The notes beneath the pieces are model-generated. The model did not search any database and was not told the DNA's origin. It saw only the letters and a program-made list of their open reading frames with translations. Source: Actinomycetes bacterium (GTDB taxonomy: Bacteria > Actinomycetota > Actinomycetes > Mycobacteriales > Mycobacteriaceae). From it: a DNA stretch of 17,614 bases. The position numbers and the translations under genes were made by a program. Numbering within the stretch: the stretch's first letter is position 1; every line of letters starts with the position of its first letter. Location of the stretch: contig JAEXZY010000074.1 of the NCBI GenBank assembly GCA_023404955.1, positions 1 through 17,614 on the forward strand, read 5' to 3'. Positions 1 to 7,586 of this stretch are shown in pieces.

Positions 1-1730
1 CCGCCGGCGGCCGCTGCGCTACCGGTCGTGGTGGCACCAGCACCGGCACCGCCGATGCGCGTCGCGGCGGTGGAGCTGCTCGATGCGCCCGCACCGGACC
101 TCGCGGCGGGGGTGAGGCGCCCGGGGCGGGCGGATGAGCCGCCGGGGGGCCGGCCAGCCACCGGCGCTTGCGTCAGCGTCGACCCTGGTTTGTCCTCAGC
201 GTCGTCGGATGCTCGGGAGAACCGTTCGCGGGTCTTGTCGGCGATGTTCTTGCCCTGCCCGATGCGGTCCTGGCCGCGTTGGTATCCCTGGTTGCCGAGG
301 TGCACGGCCTGGCGCACGGATTGAACGAGGTCCTGGCGGGTGGTGTCGTGGAGTATTTCGCGCTTGAGGTACCAAAAGACGCCGGTGGCCACTGCCGACC
401 AGAGGGCGACGAGGACGAGCATGGCGACGGGACTTGTCATGCCCACCTGGGTCGCCAGCCCGCCTGGCGCAACGGTTTTCAGGATGAGGAGGGCCGCGAC
501 GCAGGTGTAGAGAACGTAGACGAACACCAGGAACGCGTGACGGAAGAATTGCTCGAGGCGTCGCCGCGCGCGACGGCGTGGAGCTCCGTGAATCATGGCC
601 GGCCCGGCGGCGAAGATCGCCATCACGGCGTTGAGTAGCGCTGCACCACACACCATGATGTAGCTGTAGGTGACGTAGAGCACGAAGAATGCGAAAACCA
701 TTCCCAGCAAGCAGAATCCGATACCGAGCGCGAACACCGTACCGTCGATGCCTTGCGCGTAGCGCAGGGCTTGGGGGGCTCCGCAGGAGGTCATGGCGTG
801 GGCGGGAGCATCCCGCACACCGCTCATGATGGCCGCCGACCATGCGTGACCACAGCTGCCGATGGTGTCGACGGTGGTGCCGAAATTCCATATTTGCAGC
901 GGCGCCCGCACCAACGCGTCGGCCAGGACACTGGTGAGGTGTCCGAGCTGACCGGTCGTCCCGCCGCCGGCGATGGGACCGTTGTTGGTGGCGGCTTGGG
1001 CGACGCTGAAACCTAGTGCCCTGGCCTGGTTGAGCAGTCCGTCGTTGCCGGTCAGCTCGCCCAGCGGGTCGCGGGTGAGCCACAGCCCCAGCATGCCGAT
1101 GGCGAATGCGGTGAGGATGATGGCGGCGCCGTGGCCGCGGCGGCCGTGCCACAAGATGTGGAAGGCGCCGACGCCGATGCCCAGTGCCAGGCAGATCTGA
1201 AAGAAGTGGAGGTCGACGAGCATCTGGCGCAGCGCTTCCAGGATTGGTCGGAACCACGCAGCGAGCCAATACAACCAGGTGCTCGACATGGCGAATTTGA
1301 GCAGCCACAGCACCGCGGCGAGCAGGAAGATGTAGCACGACGCCTGGGCTTGCACCCAGCTCGCCACGGTCTCGTGGGTGAGGCCGGTGGTGATCGCGTG
1401 CGCTCCCCAGCGGACCCAGGAGCCGGGGTCGACGACGCTGACGTCGGGGCCGGATTCGGTGAGGGCCTCCATGGTGTCCACGGTGGACAGGAAGTAGGCG
1501 CCGATGGGCACGCCGTCGGTGTCGGTGATCCCGGTCCAGTTGAGCGCCGCTGACATGGTGGAGGCCGCGGCCCGGGGTGCGGCGATCACCGCCCACAGCG
1601 CCAGGACGTGGGTCATCGTCCAGAACGTGAGGAGTCGGCGCAGACGCGGGTGTACGGCGAGCTCGTAGCCCAGACGTTCTGCGGCGACGTCGCGCAGTCT
1701 CGATGCGGTCGCCGGCGCGGAGGTGATCAT
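1..1730 (-). CDS. VirB6/TrbL-like T4SS polytopic membrane protein (3' end outside the window)
   Basis: The reading frame is open from an ATG at 1730 to the left edge, giving 576 codons with no stop. The ATG overlaps the stop of the upstream VirB4 gene by 4 bp (ATGA), which indicates translational coupling; a weak AGGGG lies 7 nt upstream. Hydrophobic segments lie near residues 32-56 (ending in APRAAAS, which could be a signal-peptide cleavage region), 131-165, 176-194, 202-220, 331-352, 353-375, 396-417 and 432-452. After the last one comes a charged stretch (about 455-512), then a low-complexity Ala/Gly/Ser/Pro/Thr tail that continues past the window. Large size, about eight helices, a long tail and a position right after VirB4 fit VirB6/TrbL proteins, which form the inner-membrane part of the T4SS channel. 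The assignment rests on topology and context, because this family is poorly conserved in sequence. Confidence 0.75.
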   Translation of the reverse strand, partial: MITSAPATASRLRDVAAERLGYELAVHPRLRRLLTFWTMTHVLALWAVIAAPRAAASTMSAALNWTGITDTDGVPIGAYFLSTVDTMEALTESGPDVSVVDPGSWVRWGAHAITTGLTHETVASWVQAQASCYIFLLAAVLWLLKFAMSSTWLYWLAAWFRPILEALRQMLVDLHFFQICLALGIGVGAFHILWHGRRGHGAAIILTAFAIGMLGLWLTRDPLGELTGNDGLLNQARALGFSVAQAATNNGPIAGGGTTGQLGHLTSVLADALVRAPLQIWNFGTTVDTIGSCGHAWSAAIMSGVRDAPAHAMTSCGAPQALRYAQGIDGTVFALGIGFCLLGMVFAFFVLYVTYSYIMVCGAALLNAVMAIFAAGPAMIHGAPRRRARRRLEQFFRHAFLVFVYVLYTCVAALLILKTVAPGGLATQVGMTSPVAMLVLVALWSAVATGVFWYLKREILHDTTRQDLVQSVRQAVHLGNQGYQRGQDRIGQGKNIADKTRERFSRASDDAEDKPGSTLTQAPVAGRPPGGSSARPGRLTPAARSGAGASSSSTAATRIGGAGAGATTTGSAAAAG

Positions 1731-4615
1731 CAGGCAGCCCCTTGGTCGGGTGTGGTGTCGTAGGCGCGGTGCAGGATCTCGTTGGGCTCGCGGGCGATTT
1801 GAATCGCACCCAGGCGGCGGAACTCGTCGATGAAGAAGGCACGTCCTTGCAGGCTGCCGCGGCTTGTGTTCTTCGACGGTCCGGTGTGGTCGTCGTCGAA
1901 TGCCGTGGGGTCACGCATCTCCTCGGCTCCTGCGGCGGCCAGGAAGAAGTCTTGGAACTCGGGGTATTCGTCGAGGGGCAGTCCCGCGCTCGCGGCGACG
2001 GCGCGCGCGATGCCCTCCTTCTCGAAGGGCACGATGATCTGTTGGGTGATGAATTCATCGCCCATGAGCGCGAGGTCCTTGATTGGGTTCTGGGTGATGA
2101 TGAGCATGCCGGTGTAGTGCTTGCGGGCGCGGCGACTGATCAGGTGAGCGTCGCGGGCTCCGGTTCGTGAATTGAGCAGGGGGCCTGCCTCTTCGAGCAC
2201 GATTAATCCGAATCGGTTGGTGTTGTTGAAGAAGGTGACCCGCGCGAGGCGCACCAGCATGCCGTAGATGGCGATGGATGCGCGTTGACGGTCGCTGAGT
2301 GCGGCGTAGAGGTGGGGGTTGGCGACTTCGTCGGCGTCGGGCAGGTCGAGGCTGCCGGTCTGCCAGATCGTCACGTCCAGGGCGGCGAGGTCGGGGATGG
2401 GCAGGGTGTCATCGAAGATGGCTTGGGTGAATTCGTATGTGGCCCAGGACTCCAGGGCGAGCAGAACGGGACGAAGATCCTCGGCCAGTTGGGTGACTTG
2501 TGGTGATCGGGTGTCTTCGGCGGCGCCGAGGGGGGCTTGGATGTCGCGGATGTAGCGCATGAGCGCTGCGGTGCTGCTCAGCCCCAGCGCGTCGCGGGCG
2601 GCGGGGGTCAGCAGGGTGCGCAGCCGCCCGACCGCGACGCTACGCACGTCGAGTCCGAGCATGGGGATCATGTAGTCGAGCCAGTAGGAGCCGGCGACAC
2701 GTTCGGGGAAGATGCGCAGCGCGTCGCAGCCGAAGTCACCGCCGGCCATGTCGATGACGGCCTTGTTGGGGACGTCGGCCAGGGCGGTGGCCCATTCGCC
2801 GTATTCGTCGGGTTCGACGATGAATGCTTGTGCACCGCGCTGCAGTTCGGCGCGCACGATCTTCTTGGAGGTGTAGGACTTGCCGTAACCGGGTGCCCCG
2901 GCGCAGATCAGGCAGGGGTTGTGGTTGCGGCGGGCGGTGCCGGGCAGGTCGAGGAGCACCGCGGAGTTGTTGGCGTTGCTCTTGTTGAAGCCGAGCAGCA
3001 TCCCGGTGGCGTTGCCGAGCTGCGAGGAAATCAGGGGCACGAATCGTGACCACTTGGAGGCGGTGGTGGCGTGAGCGAACTGGTCGACGGCGCTCTTGTG
3101 CTGGGCCACACCGGGGTTGAAGGCTGACCACAATCGGGTGTTGGCGCCGCGGTAGTGCCGGATGACGATCTGGCCGGACTGCGTCATCTCCTCGCGCAGC
3201 CGTTTGATGCTGTGGTCGAGCGTGCGGGGGTCGGCGGCACCGACGTGGATGAAGAAGGCGGCCGAGAGGGGTTGCTCGTCGATGTTGGCCGACAGCAGCC
3301 TGTTGTATTCGGCGATCTTGCGCTCGGTGGCTCGCAGTTCGGTCAGGCCGTTGCGGACGTCGCCGCGATGGTCGTACTGGTCGTCGATGTTGCCGCGTGC
3401 GCGGTCGTTGCGGCGGAACTCCATTTCGCGGGGCCGGGCGGTGAGGTTGATGGCGAAGTCGAATACAGCGCCGGTGTCGAGATCGTCGAGTGCGGAGAGG
3501 AATTCGGAGCCGGGGAAGACGATGCCGCCTTCGGGGGCGTCGACCACGGGCAGCACGGCCTGATAGCTGTCCGCTGCGATCGCGCTGTGCGGCCCAGTGG
3601 CCGAAACGCGAACGTACTTCTTCCATGAGGGCAGCGCGTTGAGGATGCTGGGTCGGCGGGGTTTGTGCTGCTGGTCGCCTTCGTCGAAGGCCGCGGCGGG
3701 GAGCTGGTCGGCGGTGATGGACCCGCCGGCGGTGGGTCGCGGCAGGGGGTCGGTGAAGGTGCCCAGCCAGGTGGTGTGCTGCCAGAGCCATGCCGACATG
3801 GCCGCGGTGACCGGCGTGGGGGAGAACTCCGGGGGCAGCGAGTTGGCGATGTCGTGGGCCAGCTCGATGTAGGCGTGCAGCGAGGAGTCGGAGTCCTTGT
3901 CGCGTCCGGCGAACCAGTCTTTGAGCTTGGTGGCCTGCCCCACGACGTTGTGGCCGGCGCGGCCGGCGTCGACGGGAACCATGAGCCAGTACAGCCGCGT
4001 CTTGGGCTCGGCGTCGATGAGCTGGTCGGCGACCTGGGCGCAGCTGTAGAGCCAGTCGTCGCGGTCGCGGTGACCGTGCACCATGGCTCGCAGGAGTTGG
4101 CGCTGGTCTTGGGTTACTCCGAGGCCGTAGAGCCAGCTGTCGGCGGGCAGTTCCCGGCCGAGCAGGGTGTGCAGGTCAGCGACTGCGGTCTTTCGGCGCG
4201 ATGACTGTAGGTGGTAGGGGAGCCCGGACAGCAGGAAGCCGGCGTAGACCGAGCCGTTGTCGGCGAACCACAGATTGTCGACGAGGTTGGGGCGGGCCAG
4301 GATTGGCGTGTCGTAGCTGGTGCGGACAGCCGGACGCACGGACGCGGTGAACGCGCGCAACCGGAATGCGATGTTGGGGCGGGTGCGGGGCACCAGGGCC
4401 CCGACTCCGGTCAGTGCTGCGGTGAGCAGTGCGCCGCAGATGAGGATGGCCAGCGCGTGACCGGAGGCGAGGTTGAGCACCGCCAACAGGATGGTGGTGA
4501 CCGATCCGACGACGGCGGGCACGGCCACCCAGATCCGCAGCGGCTTGTCGAACAGAACGTTGGTGTAGACGGGGGTGTCGTGGACCCCGGTGAAGAGTTG
4601 TGCGCTGTCAGTCAT
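1730..4615 (-). CDS. VirB4-type T4SS ATPase with fused VirB3/PrgI-like membrane domain
   Basis: This 961-aa protein is the ATPase that powers assembly of, and transport through, the conjugative channel. Residues 27-48 and 52-75 are two membrane helices in a VirB3/PrgI-like N-terminal region; VirB4 proteins usually lack these, so it is a VirB3-VirB4 fusion. The middle part (about 100-560) matches the usual length of the VirB4 N-terminal domain. The C-terminal RecA-like ATPase has Walker A GAPGYGKS at 573-580, Walker B LIVLEEA at 804-810, with Glu808/Glu809 as acidic residues, and an ITQNP motif at 840-844. The ATG at 4615 lies 2 bp after the stop of the small membrane protein upstream, and its stop overlaps the start of the VirB6-like gene. 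No frameshift or missing motif is seen. The ATPase assignment is firm; the VirB3 label is an inference from position and topology. Confidence 0.93.
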   Translation of the reverse strand: MTDSAQLFTGVHDTPVYTNVLFDKPLRIWVAVPAVVGSVTTILLAVLNLASGHALAILICGALLTAALTGVGALVPRTRPNIAFRLRAFTASVRPAVRTSYDTPILARPNLVDNLWFADNGSVYAGFLLSGLPYHLQSSRRKTAVADLHTLLGRELPADSWLYGLGVTQDQRQLLRAMVHGHRDRDDWLYSCAQVADQLIDAEPKTRLYWLMVPVDAGRAGHNVVGQATKLKDWFAGRDKDSDSSLHAYIELAHDIANSLPPEFSPTPVTAAMSAWLWQHTTWLGTFTDPLPRPTAGGSITADQLPAAAFDEGDQQHKPRRPSILNALPSWKKYVRVSATGPHSAIAADSYQAVLPVVDAPEGGIVFPGSEFLSALDDLDTGAVFDFAINLTARPREMEFRRNDRARGNIDDQYDHRGDVRNGLTELRATERKIAEYNRLLSANIDEQPLSAAFFIHVGAADPRTLDHSIKRLREEMTQSGQIVIRHYRGANTRLWSAFNPGVAQHKSAVDQFAHATTASKWSRFVPLISSQLGNATGMLLGFNKSNANNSAVLLDLPGTARRNHNPCLICAGAPGYGKSYTSKKIVRAELQRGAQAFIVEPDEYGEWATALADVPNKAVIDMAGGDFGCDALRIFPERVAGSYWLDYMIPMLGLDVRSVAVGRLRTLLTPAARDALGLSSTAALMRYIRDIQAPLGAAEDTRSPQVTQLAEDLRPVLLALESWATYEFTQAIFDDTLPIPDLAALDVTIWQTGSLDLPDADEVANPHLYAALSDRQRASIAIYGMLVRLARVTFFNNTNRFGLIVLEEAGPLLNSRTGARDAHLISRRARKHYTGMLIITQNPIKDLALMGDEFITQQIIVPFEKEGIARAVAASAGLPLDEYPEFQDFFLAAAGAEEMRDPTAFDDDHTGPSKNTSRGSLQGRAFFIDEFRRLGAIQIAREPNEILHRAYDTTPDQGAA

Positions 4616-4617
4616 GG

Positions 4618-4935
4618 TCAGCCGAACTGCCCGGTGGTGACGCCGGTGTGGCTGTCGACGGTCTGTTTGGTCGAGACGTAGATCGCGTAGGCGCTGCCGA
4701 TGACGACAGCGCAGACGATGCCGGCCGCCACCCAGCCGATCGCCGTGCCGATGCGGCCCCCGCCGAAGGCAGCAAGGCCGCGAGCGCCCCCGGCGATGAG
4801 GAACAGGATCGCCAGGATCGCTACCCCCATGGTGTAGAGGCCCTGGGTGCCTTGGACGAGATCAGCGACGGCCAGGATGCGGATGTCGGCGGGCAGTCCC
4901 GCGAGGGTGGCGGTGGCTTCGGGCAGGTGGTTCAT
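4618..4935 (-). CDS. small two-helix membrane protein, VirB2-like pilin candidate
   Basis: The product is 105 aa. The ATG at 4935 has an AGAGGA Shine-Dalgarno 5 nt upstream. Two hydrophobic helices lie at about residues 34-56 and 62-87, separated by a short Gly-rich basic loop (GGARGLAAFGGGRIG) and followed by a short polar tail. This hairpin is the topology of VirB2/TrbC pilins and of similar small proteins in Gram-positive conjugation operons. It sits between a VirB8-like gene (27 bp upstream) and VirB3-VirB4 (2 bp downstream), the order expected for a VirB2/VirB3/VirB4 core. Against a classical pilin, no clear N-terminal signal peptide is visible. The function is inferred from topology and gene order; another small T4SS subunit of TcpD type is possible. 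Confidence 0.6.
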   Translation of the reverse strand: MNHLPEATATLAGLPADIRILAVADLVQGTQGLYTMGVAILAILFLIAGGARGLAAFGGGRIGTAIGWVAAGIVCAVVIGSAYAIYVSTKQTVDSHTGVTTGQFG

Positions 4936-4962
4936 GGTGATCCTCTTTCTGGTGGGGTGGGT

Positions 4963-5943
4963 TTATCGGGTGGGTTGACCGGGGCTGGGTGCCACGGGGG
5001 TCAGTTGCGCGGTGCCGTCGAGCAGAGGCCCGGGGTCGATGCGGGTGACGCTCCAGCTGCCCGATCGCAGCGTCAGGGTCAGGGGGTATTGCTCGGTTTG
5101 AGGGGCGTAGCGGTTGGTGAGTTCTGAGACCGTGGCCAGGACCTGCACGGTGCTGCCATCTGCTGGCTGTTGGGCGGCGTCGACCGTGCGGGTGGCCAGC
5201 AGGGCAGTCGTCAGCGCCCGTTGGCTGGTGTTGACGGCGCTGATGCCCGAGTCGGCGCTGACGTAGCGTTCCAATCCGCCGGCGGGGGTGAGGTAGCTGA
5301 CCAGGAACCCGGTGACGGTGTCGGACAGGGGGTTTCCGGTGGGTCGGTTGCGGCCCTTGTCGTCGGGGGCGCCGACGGGTAGCGAGGCGGTGTAGGCCAG
5401 GGGAAGCGTTGCGCCGCTGCCGGTGTCGTTGATGGTGGCCAGCAGTCCGGAGGCGCGAAGGCCGTAGCTGCTGATGAGGACGTTGATCTGGCGCAGCGTG
5501 GTTTCCGGGGTGGCGCTGAGATAGGGGCGCTGGCTGACACGCACGATGACCTGCCACTGCTCGACGCCGTCGTAGGCGGCGGTCCGCACGATCTTGGCGA
5601 TGACGGTGGAGTCCACGACCACGGGTGGGGTGGTGGGCAGGGAGCGCAGTTCGTCGGGTGCCCAGCACGTGTTCAGCGCCGAGCGTTGGGCTTCGGTGAC
5701 GGTCAGCAGAAGACGCACGCAGTTGACGGCGTATCCGCCGATGTAGTCGGTGCGGTTGACCGCTGCCCTTGCGGGCCCGTCGATGTCGAGGGGTTCGTCG
5801 GTGATCCAGCCCCAGATCGTGCTCAGGGCAACGATGGTGCAGGCGGTGAAGGCGATGGCTTGCAGCACCTTTCGCAGTGTGGAACCGCTGGTGTCGATGC
5901 GGCGTCGCCACGTGTTGGTCAGCAAGCTCGGTGCAGACGTCAT
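4963..5943 (-). CDS. TcpC/VirB8-like conjugal transfer protein
   Basis: The product is 326 aa from the chosen ATG at 5943. It has one N-terminal membrane helix (about residues 28-47), then a large predicted extracytoplasmic part with two alpha/beta units. A segment reading VTGFLVSYLTPAGGLERYVS lies in the middle; this FL..YL...G.L..Y pattern is characteristic of the TcpC family, whose domains have the VirB8/NTF2-like fold. TcpC is an envelope scaffold that gathers the conjugation machinery. A GTG at 5964 overlaps the previous stop and would add seven residues, but it has no Shine-Dalgarno; the ATG at 5943 has AGAAAGG 11 nt upstream and is preferred. The gene lies 18 bp after its upstream neighbour and 27 bp before the VirB2-like gene. 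The family call is from pattern recognition only. Confidence 0.8.
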   Translation of the reverse strand: MTSAPSLLTNTWRRRIDTSGSTLRKVLQAIAFTACTIVALSTIWGWITDEPLDIDGPARAAVNRTDYIGGYAVNCVRLLLTVTEAQRSALNTCWAPDELRSLPTTPPVVVDSTVIAKIVRTAAYDGVEQWQVIVRVSQRPYLSATPETTLRQINVLISSYGLRASGLLATINDTGSGATLPLAYTASLPVGAPDDKGRNRPTGNPLSDTVTGFLVSYLTPAGGLERYVSADSGISAVNTSQRALTTALLATRTVDAAQQPADGSTVQVLATVSELTNRYAPQTEQYPLTLTLRSGSWSVTRIDPGPLLDGTAQLTPVAPSPGQPTR

Positions 5944-5960
5944 GGGGTGGTGGGCCTTTC

Positions 5961-7337
5961 TCACAGTGGGGGGTGGCCGAGGACGCGGATCGCTGAGATT
6001 GCGACGGTGTTGTCGACCGGATCGGTGGTGGTGTCGCTGCTTCCGAAGACGGGGTCTGGGCTGGCATCGGGGGAGGCGCTCCCGCCGACCGGGGCGCCGA
6101 GCACGCCGTCGAGCAGTCCCCCTCCGGCCGGGCCAGGACCGCCTGCGGTGGGGGTGGGGTTGTCGGCAGGCGGGCGCGAGGTCTGCAGGATGACCATCTG
6201 AATCTGGGAGGCGAGTACGCCTTGGTCAGGGCCGTTGGAGGGCATCGCGACCGGGACGGGACCGTGAGCGTTCTTGGTGTCCTGGGTGACGACGGTTCGA
6301 TCGGCGCCGTTGACCAAGATCCATTGCACGCGGGTCACGACGCGGTGCGACATCCATTGATCGGCGCCGCTGGCGTCGGTGCCGACCCATCCGGGAGTCA
6401 GCTCGATGGCCGTGACTTTCATCGGCTTGCCCAGATCCAGGGTCATCACCTGCCCGTCGAAATCACGCATGCAGACCCACGCTCGGGTGGGGTCCTCGCT
6501 GGCGACGTTCTGCGCAGACCCCGATCCGGCCTGGGGGCAGGCCGAGGACGCCTGGAAGGGAATCGGCACGTCCTGGGCTGGGTCGGCGACGGGCGCGGCG
6601 GCTGGCGGCGCGGGGGGCGGTGCGACGACGCTGACCGTTCCAGACGGTGCGCCGGCCTCGGGGGACGGGCTGCTGGACTGCATGCCGATCATGGCTGCGG
6701 CGCCACCGATGGCCACGACCCCGACGACGGCCACGAAACCCAGGACGAGTGGCTTGCTGAATCGGGCTGGCGGGGTGAGAGATTGGATGTTCTGCCCGAG
6801 CTCAGCGGAGTCCTCGTCGCTGTTGGTGTCGAGTCCTGCGGTCACGTCGTCGTCGTCGAGGTCGACCGGGCCGGCCTCGGGGGCGGGCCCGTCGTCGAAG
6901 ACGTCGACCGGGCCGGTGCTGCGGTCGGTGTCGTCGAGGTGGGGGTGGCCCACGCCGACCGCTTCGGGTGTGTCCGGGTAGGCGTCGCCGTACCCGTCGC
7001 CGCGATCCTCGCGGAGGTGATCGTCGGGTGCCTGATCGTCGTAGTCGACGCCCTGCGGCGAGCCCGCGTAATAGTCGTCCGCGGGGACCTCGTCCCAACC
7101 CTCCCCGCGGCCCGTGTCGGTGACCTGCCGAACCGGGGGTGATGGCTGCTGTGCGGCGCTGTGCTGGTAGCTGCGCTCGTCGTCGCGGTGCTCGTCGCCG
7201 TCCCAGGCGGGAGCCGGGTTGTCGTCGCCGGGGGGGAACGGTTCCTTGACGTCGTCGGTGCGCTGGTGGACGGGTTCGTCGATGTAGGCCATGAGGCGGT
7301 CGGTGGCCGCCCACCGGGCCTGTGGGTCGTCGGTCAT
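5961..7337 (-). CDS. bitopic membrane protein: acidic cytoplasmic domain, one helix, discoidin-like extracellular domain
   Basis: The product is 458 aa from the ATG at 7337. Residues 1-195 are hydrophilic and very rich in Asp/Glu, probably disordered and cytoplasmic. One membrane helix lies at about 196-217, followed by a Pro/Ala-rich linker (to about 255). Residues 262-458 resemble a discoidin/F5-8C-type (galactose-binding-like) jelly roll: an EDPTRAWVC segment, then FDGQVMTLDLGKPMKVTAIEL, then strands around RVQWILVNG and IQMVILQTS. The last strand (AISAIRVLG, 446-454) comes after a Pro/Gly/Ser insertion of about 50 residues. Two Cys (267 and 289) could form a disulfide. Such domains bind carbohydrates, so a role in envelope or cell-surface contact is possible but inferred. 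An ORF in the same frame extends upstream to 7550, but the upstream small ORF with its strong Shine-Dalgarno ends at ATGA exactly here, which supports 7337. Confidence 0.72.
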   Translation of the reverse strand: MTDDPQARWAATDRLMAYIDEPVHQRTDDVKEPFPPGDDNPAPAWDGDEHRDDERSYQHSAAQQPSPPVRQVTDTGRGEGWDEVPADDYYAGSPQGVDYDDQAPDDHLREDRGDGYGDAYPDTPEAVGVGHPHLDDTDRSTGPVDVFDDGPAPEAGPVDLDDDDVTAGLDTNSDEDSAELGQNIQSLTPPARFSKPLVLGFVAVVGVVAIGGAAAMIGMQSSSPSPEAGAPSGTVSVVAPPPAPPAAAPVADPAQDVPIPFQASSACPQAGSGSAQNVASEDPTRAWVCMRDFDGQVMTLDLGKPMKVTAIELTPGWVGTDASGADQWMSHRVVTRVQWILVNGADRTVVTQDTKNAHGPVPVAMPSNGPDQGVLASQIQMVILQTSRPPADNPTPTAGGPGPAGGGLLDGVLGAPVGGSASPDASPDPVFGSSDTTTDPVDNTVAISAIRVLGHPPL

Positions 7338-7486
7338 CGCCACGTCCCCATGCCGATTGCCGCCGCGCGTCCGGATGCGAGCGGGCGATTCTGGCAAACC
7401 GTCCTCCAGCCTGCGCCGCTGGGCGTCGTTGCCTGCGGGAGCCCACCGATCGTGGGCCGCGAGTGGGTCACCGAATTCTGTGACAT
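7334..7486 (-). CDS. small ORF (50 aa), candidate leader or small protein of the T4SS operon
   Basis: An ATG at 7486 has a strong Shine-Dalgarno (GAAGGAG at 7492-7498, 5 nt spacing). Its frame ends in a TGA that overlaps the ATG of the next gene (ATGA), the same coupling used elsewhere in this operon. The predicted product begins MSQNSVTHSRPTIGGLPQ and ends GMGTWR. It is basic and polar, has no membrane helix, and contains one Cys (31). It matches no family I know. It may be a real small protein, or a leader peptide whose translation controls entry into the discoidin-like gene. The Shine-Dalgarno and the overlap are visible; that it is expressed is inferred. Confidence 0.5.
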   Translation of the reverse strand: MSQNSVTHSRPTIGGLPQATTPSGAGWRTVCQNRPLASGRAAAIGMGTWR

Positions 7487-7491
7487 GAGTT

Positions 7492-7498
7492 CTCCTTC
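7492..7498 (-). promoter_or_regulatory. strong Shine-Dalgarno of the leftward operon
   Basis: GAAGGAG lies 5 nt upstream of the ATG at 7486. It is the best ribosome-binding site at the head of the leftward operon. It serves the small 50-codon ORF, not the upstream extension of the discoidin-like gene, so it decides between the possible starts. Confidence 0.65.
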
Positions 7499-7523
7499 GA
7501 GGTGCTGTTGGGAAGCGTAAGTG

Positions 7524-7535
7524 CGGTAATTGCCG
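7524..7535. repeat. 12-bp near-palindrome, candidate operator
   Basis: CGGTAATTGCCG is an inverted repeat with one mismatched pair (outer CGG/CCG, inner AATT). It lies between the two putative promoters, about 50 bp upstream of the regulator gene start. This would be a reasonable position for binding by that HTH protein. A single copy this short can occur by chance. Confidence 0.3.
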
Positions 7536-7573
7536 GTTTTCTAGGTACATGGCTAAAAGGTTTCGACCGTTGT

Positions 7574-7579
7574 TAGCGT
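7574..7579 (+). promoter_or_regulatory. candidate -10 element (TANNNT) for a leaderless regulator transcript
   Basis: TAGCGT fits the TANNNT -10 consensus of mycobacterial housekeeping promoters and ends 7 nt before the GTG at 7587. Transcription would then begin at or next to the start codon. There is also no Shine-Dalgarno before that GTG. Both points fit a leaderless mRNA, which is common in mycobacteria. No good -35 is seen. Confidence 0.4.
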
Positions 7580-7586
7580 CTGCGAT

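Larger units (their letters stand above)
7487..7586. promoter_or_regulatory. divergent intergenic region with promoters for both operons
   Basis: This is the only intergenic stretch of note in the window, about 100 bp. It is clearly more AT-rich than the flanking genes and separates two divergently transcribed operons, so it must hold both promoters unless they are read from far upstream. On the minus strand a TACGCT (plus-strand 7514-7519) fits the actinobacterial -10 pattern TANNNT and lies about 28 nt from the small-ORF start. The rightward candidate -10 and a near-palindrome are listed separately. Confidence 0.6.

Noticed and set aside
196..2058. 620-codon minus-strand frame crossing the VirB4/VirB6 junction
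   Set aside because: Ser/Pro/Arg-rich shadow sequence. It overlaps the VirB4 C-terminus and the VirB6-like gene, both of which are supported by motifs or topology and by an ATGA junction.
6840..6900. Repeated gtc/gtcgtc runs as a tandem repeat
   Set aside because: They are simply Asp codons of the acidic cytoplasmic region of the discoidin-like protein, without regular repeat units.
7338..7550. N-terminal extension of the discoidin-like protein to ATG 7550
   Set aside because: No Shine-Dalgarno at 7550, the extension runs through the promoter region, and a well-initiated small ORF in another frame ends on the ATG at 7337.
7541..7560. AT-rich stretch with TTTT/AAAA ends around a central GTAC as a terminator or operator hairpin
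   Set aside because: Only the ends and the central bases pair; the rest mismatches, so no stable stem is supported.
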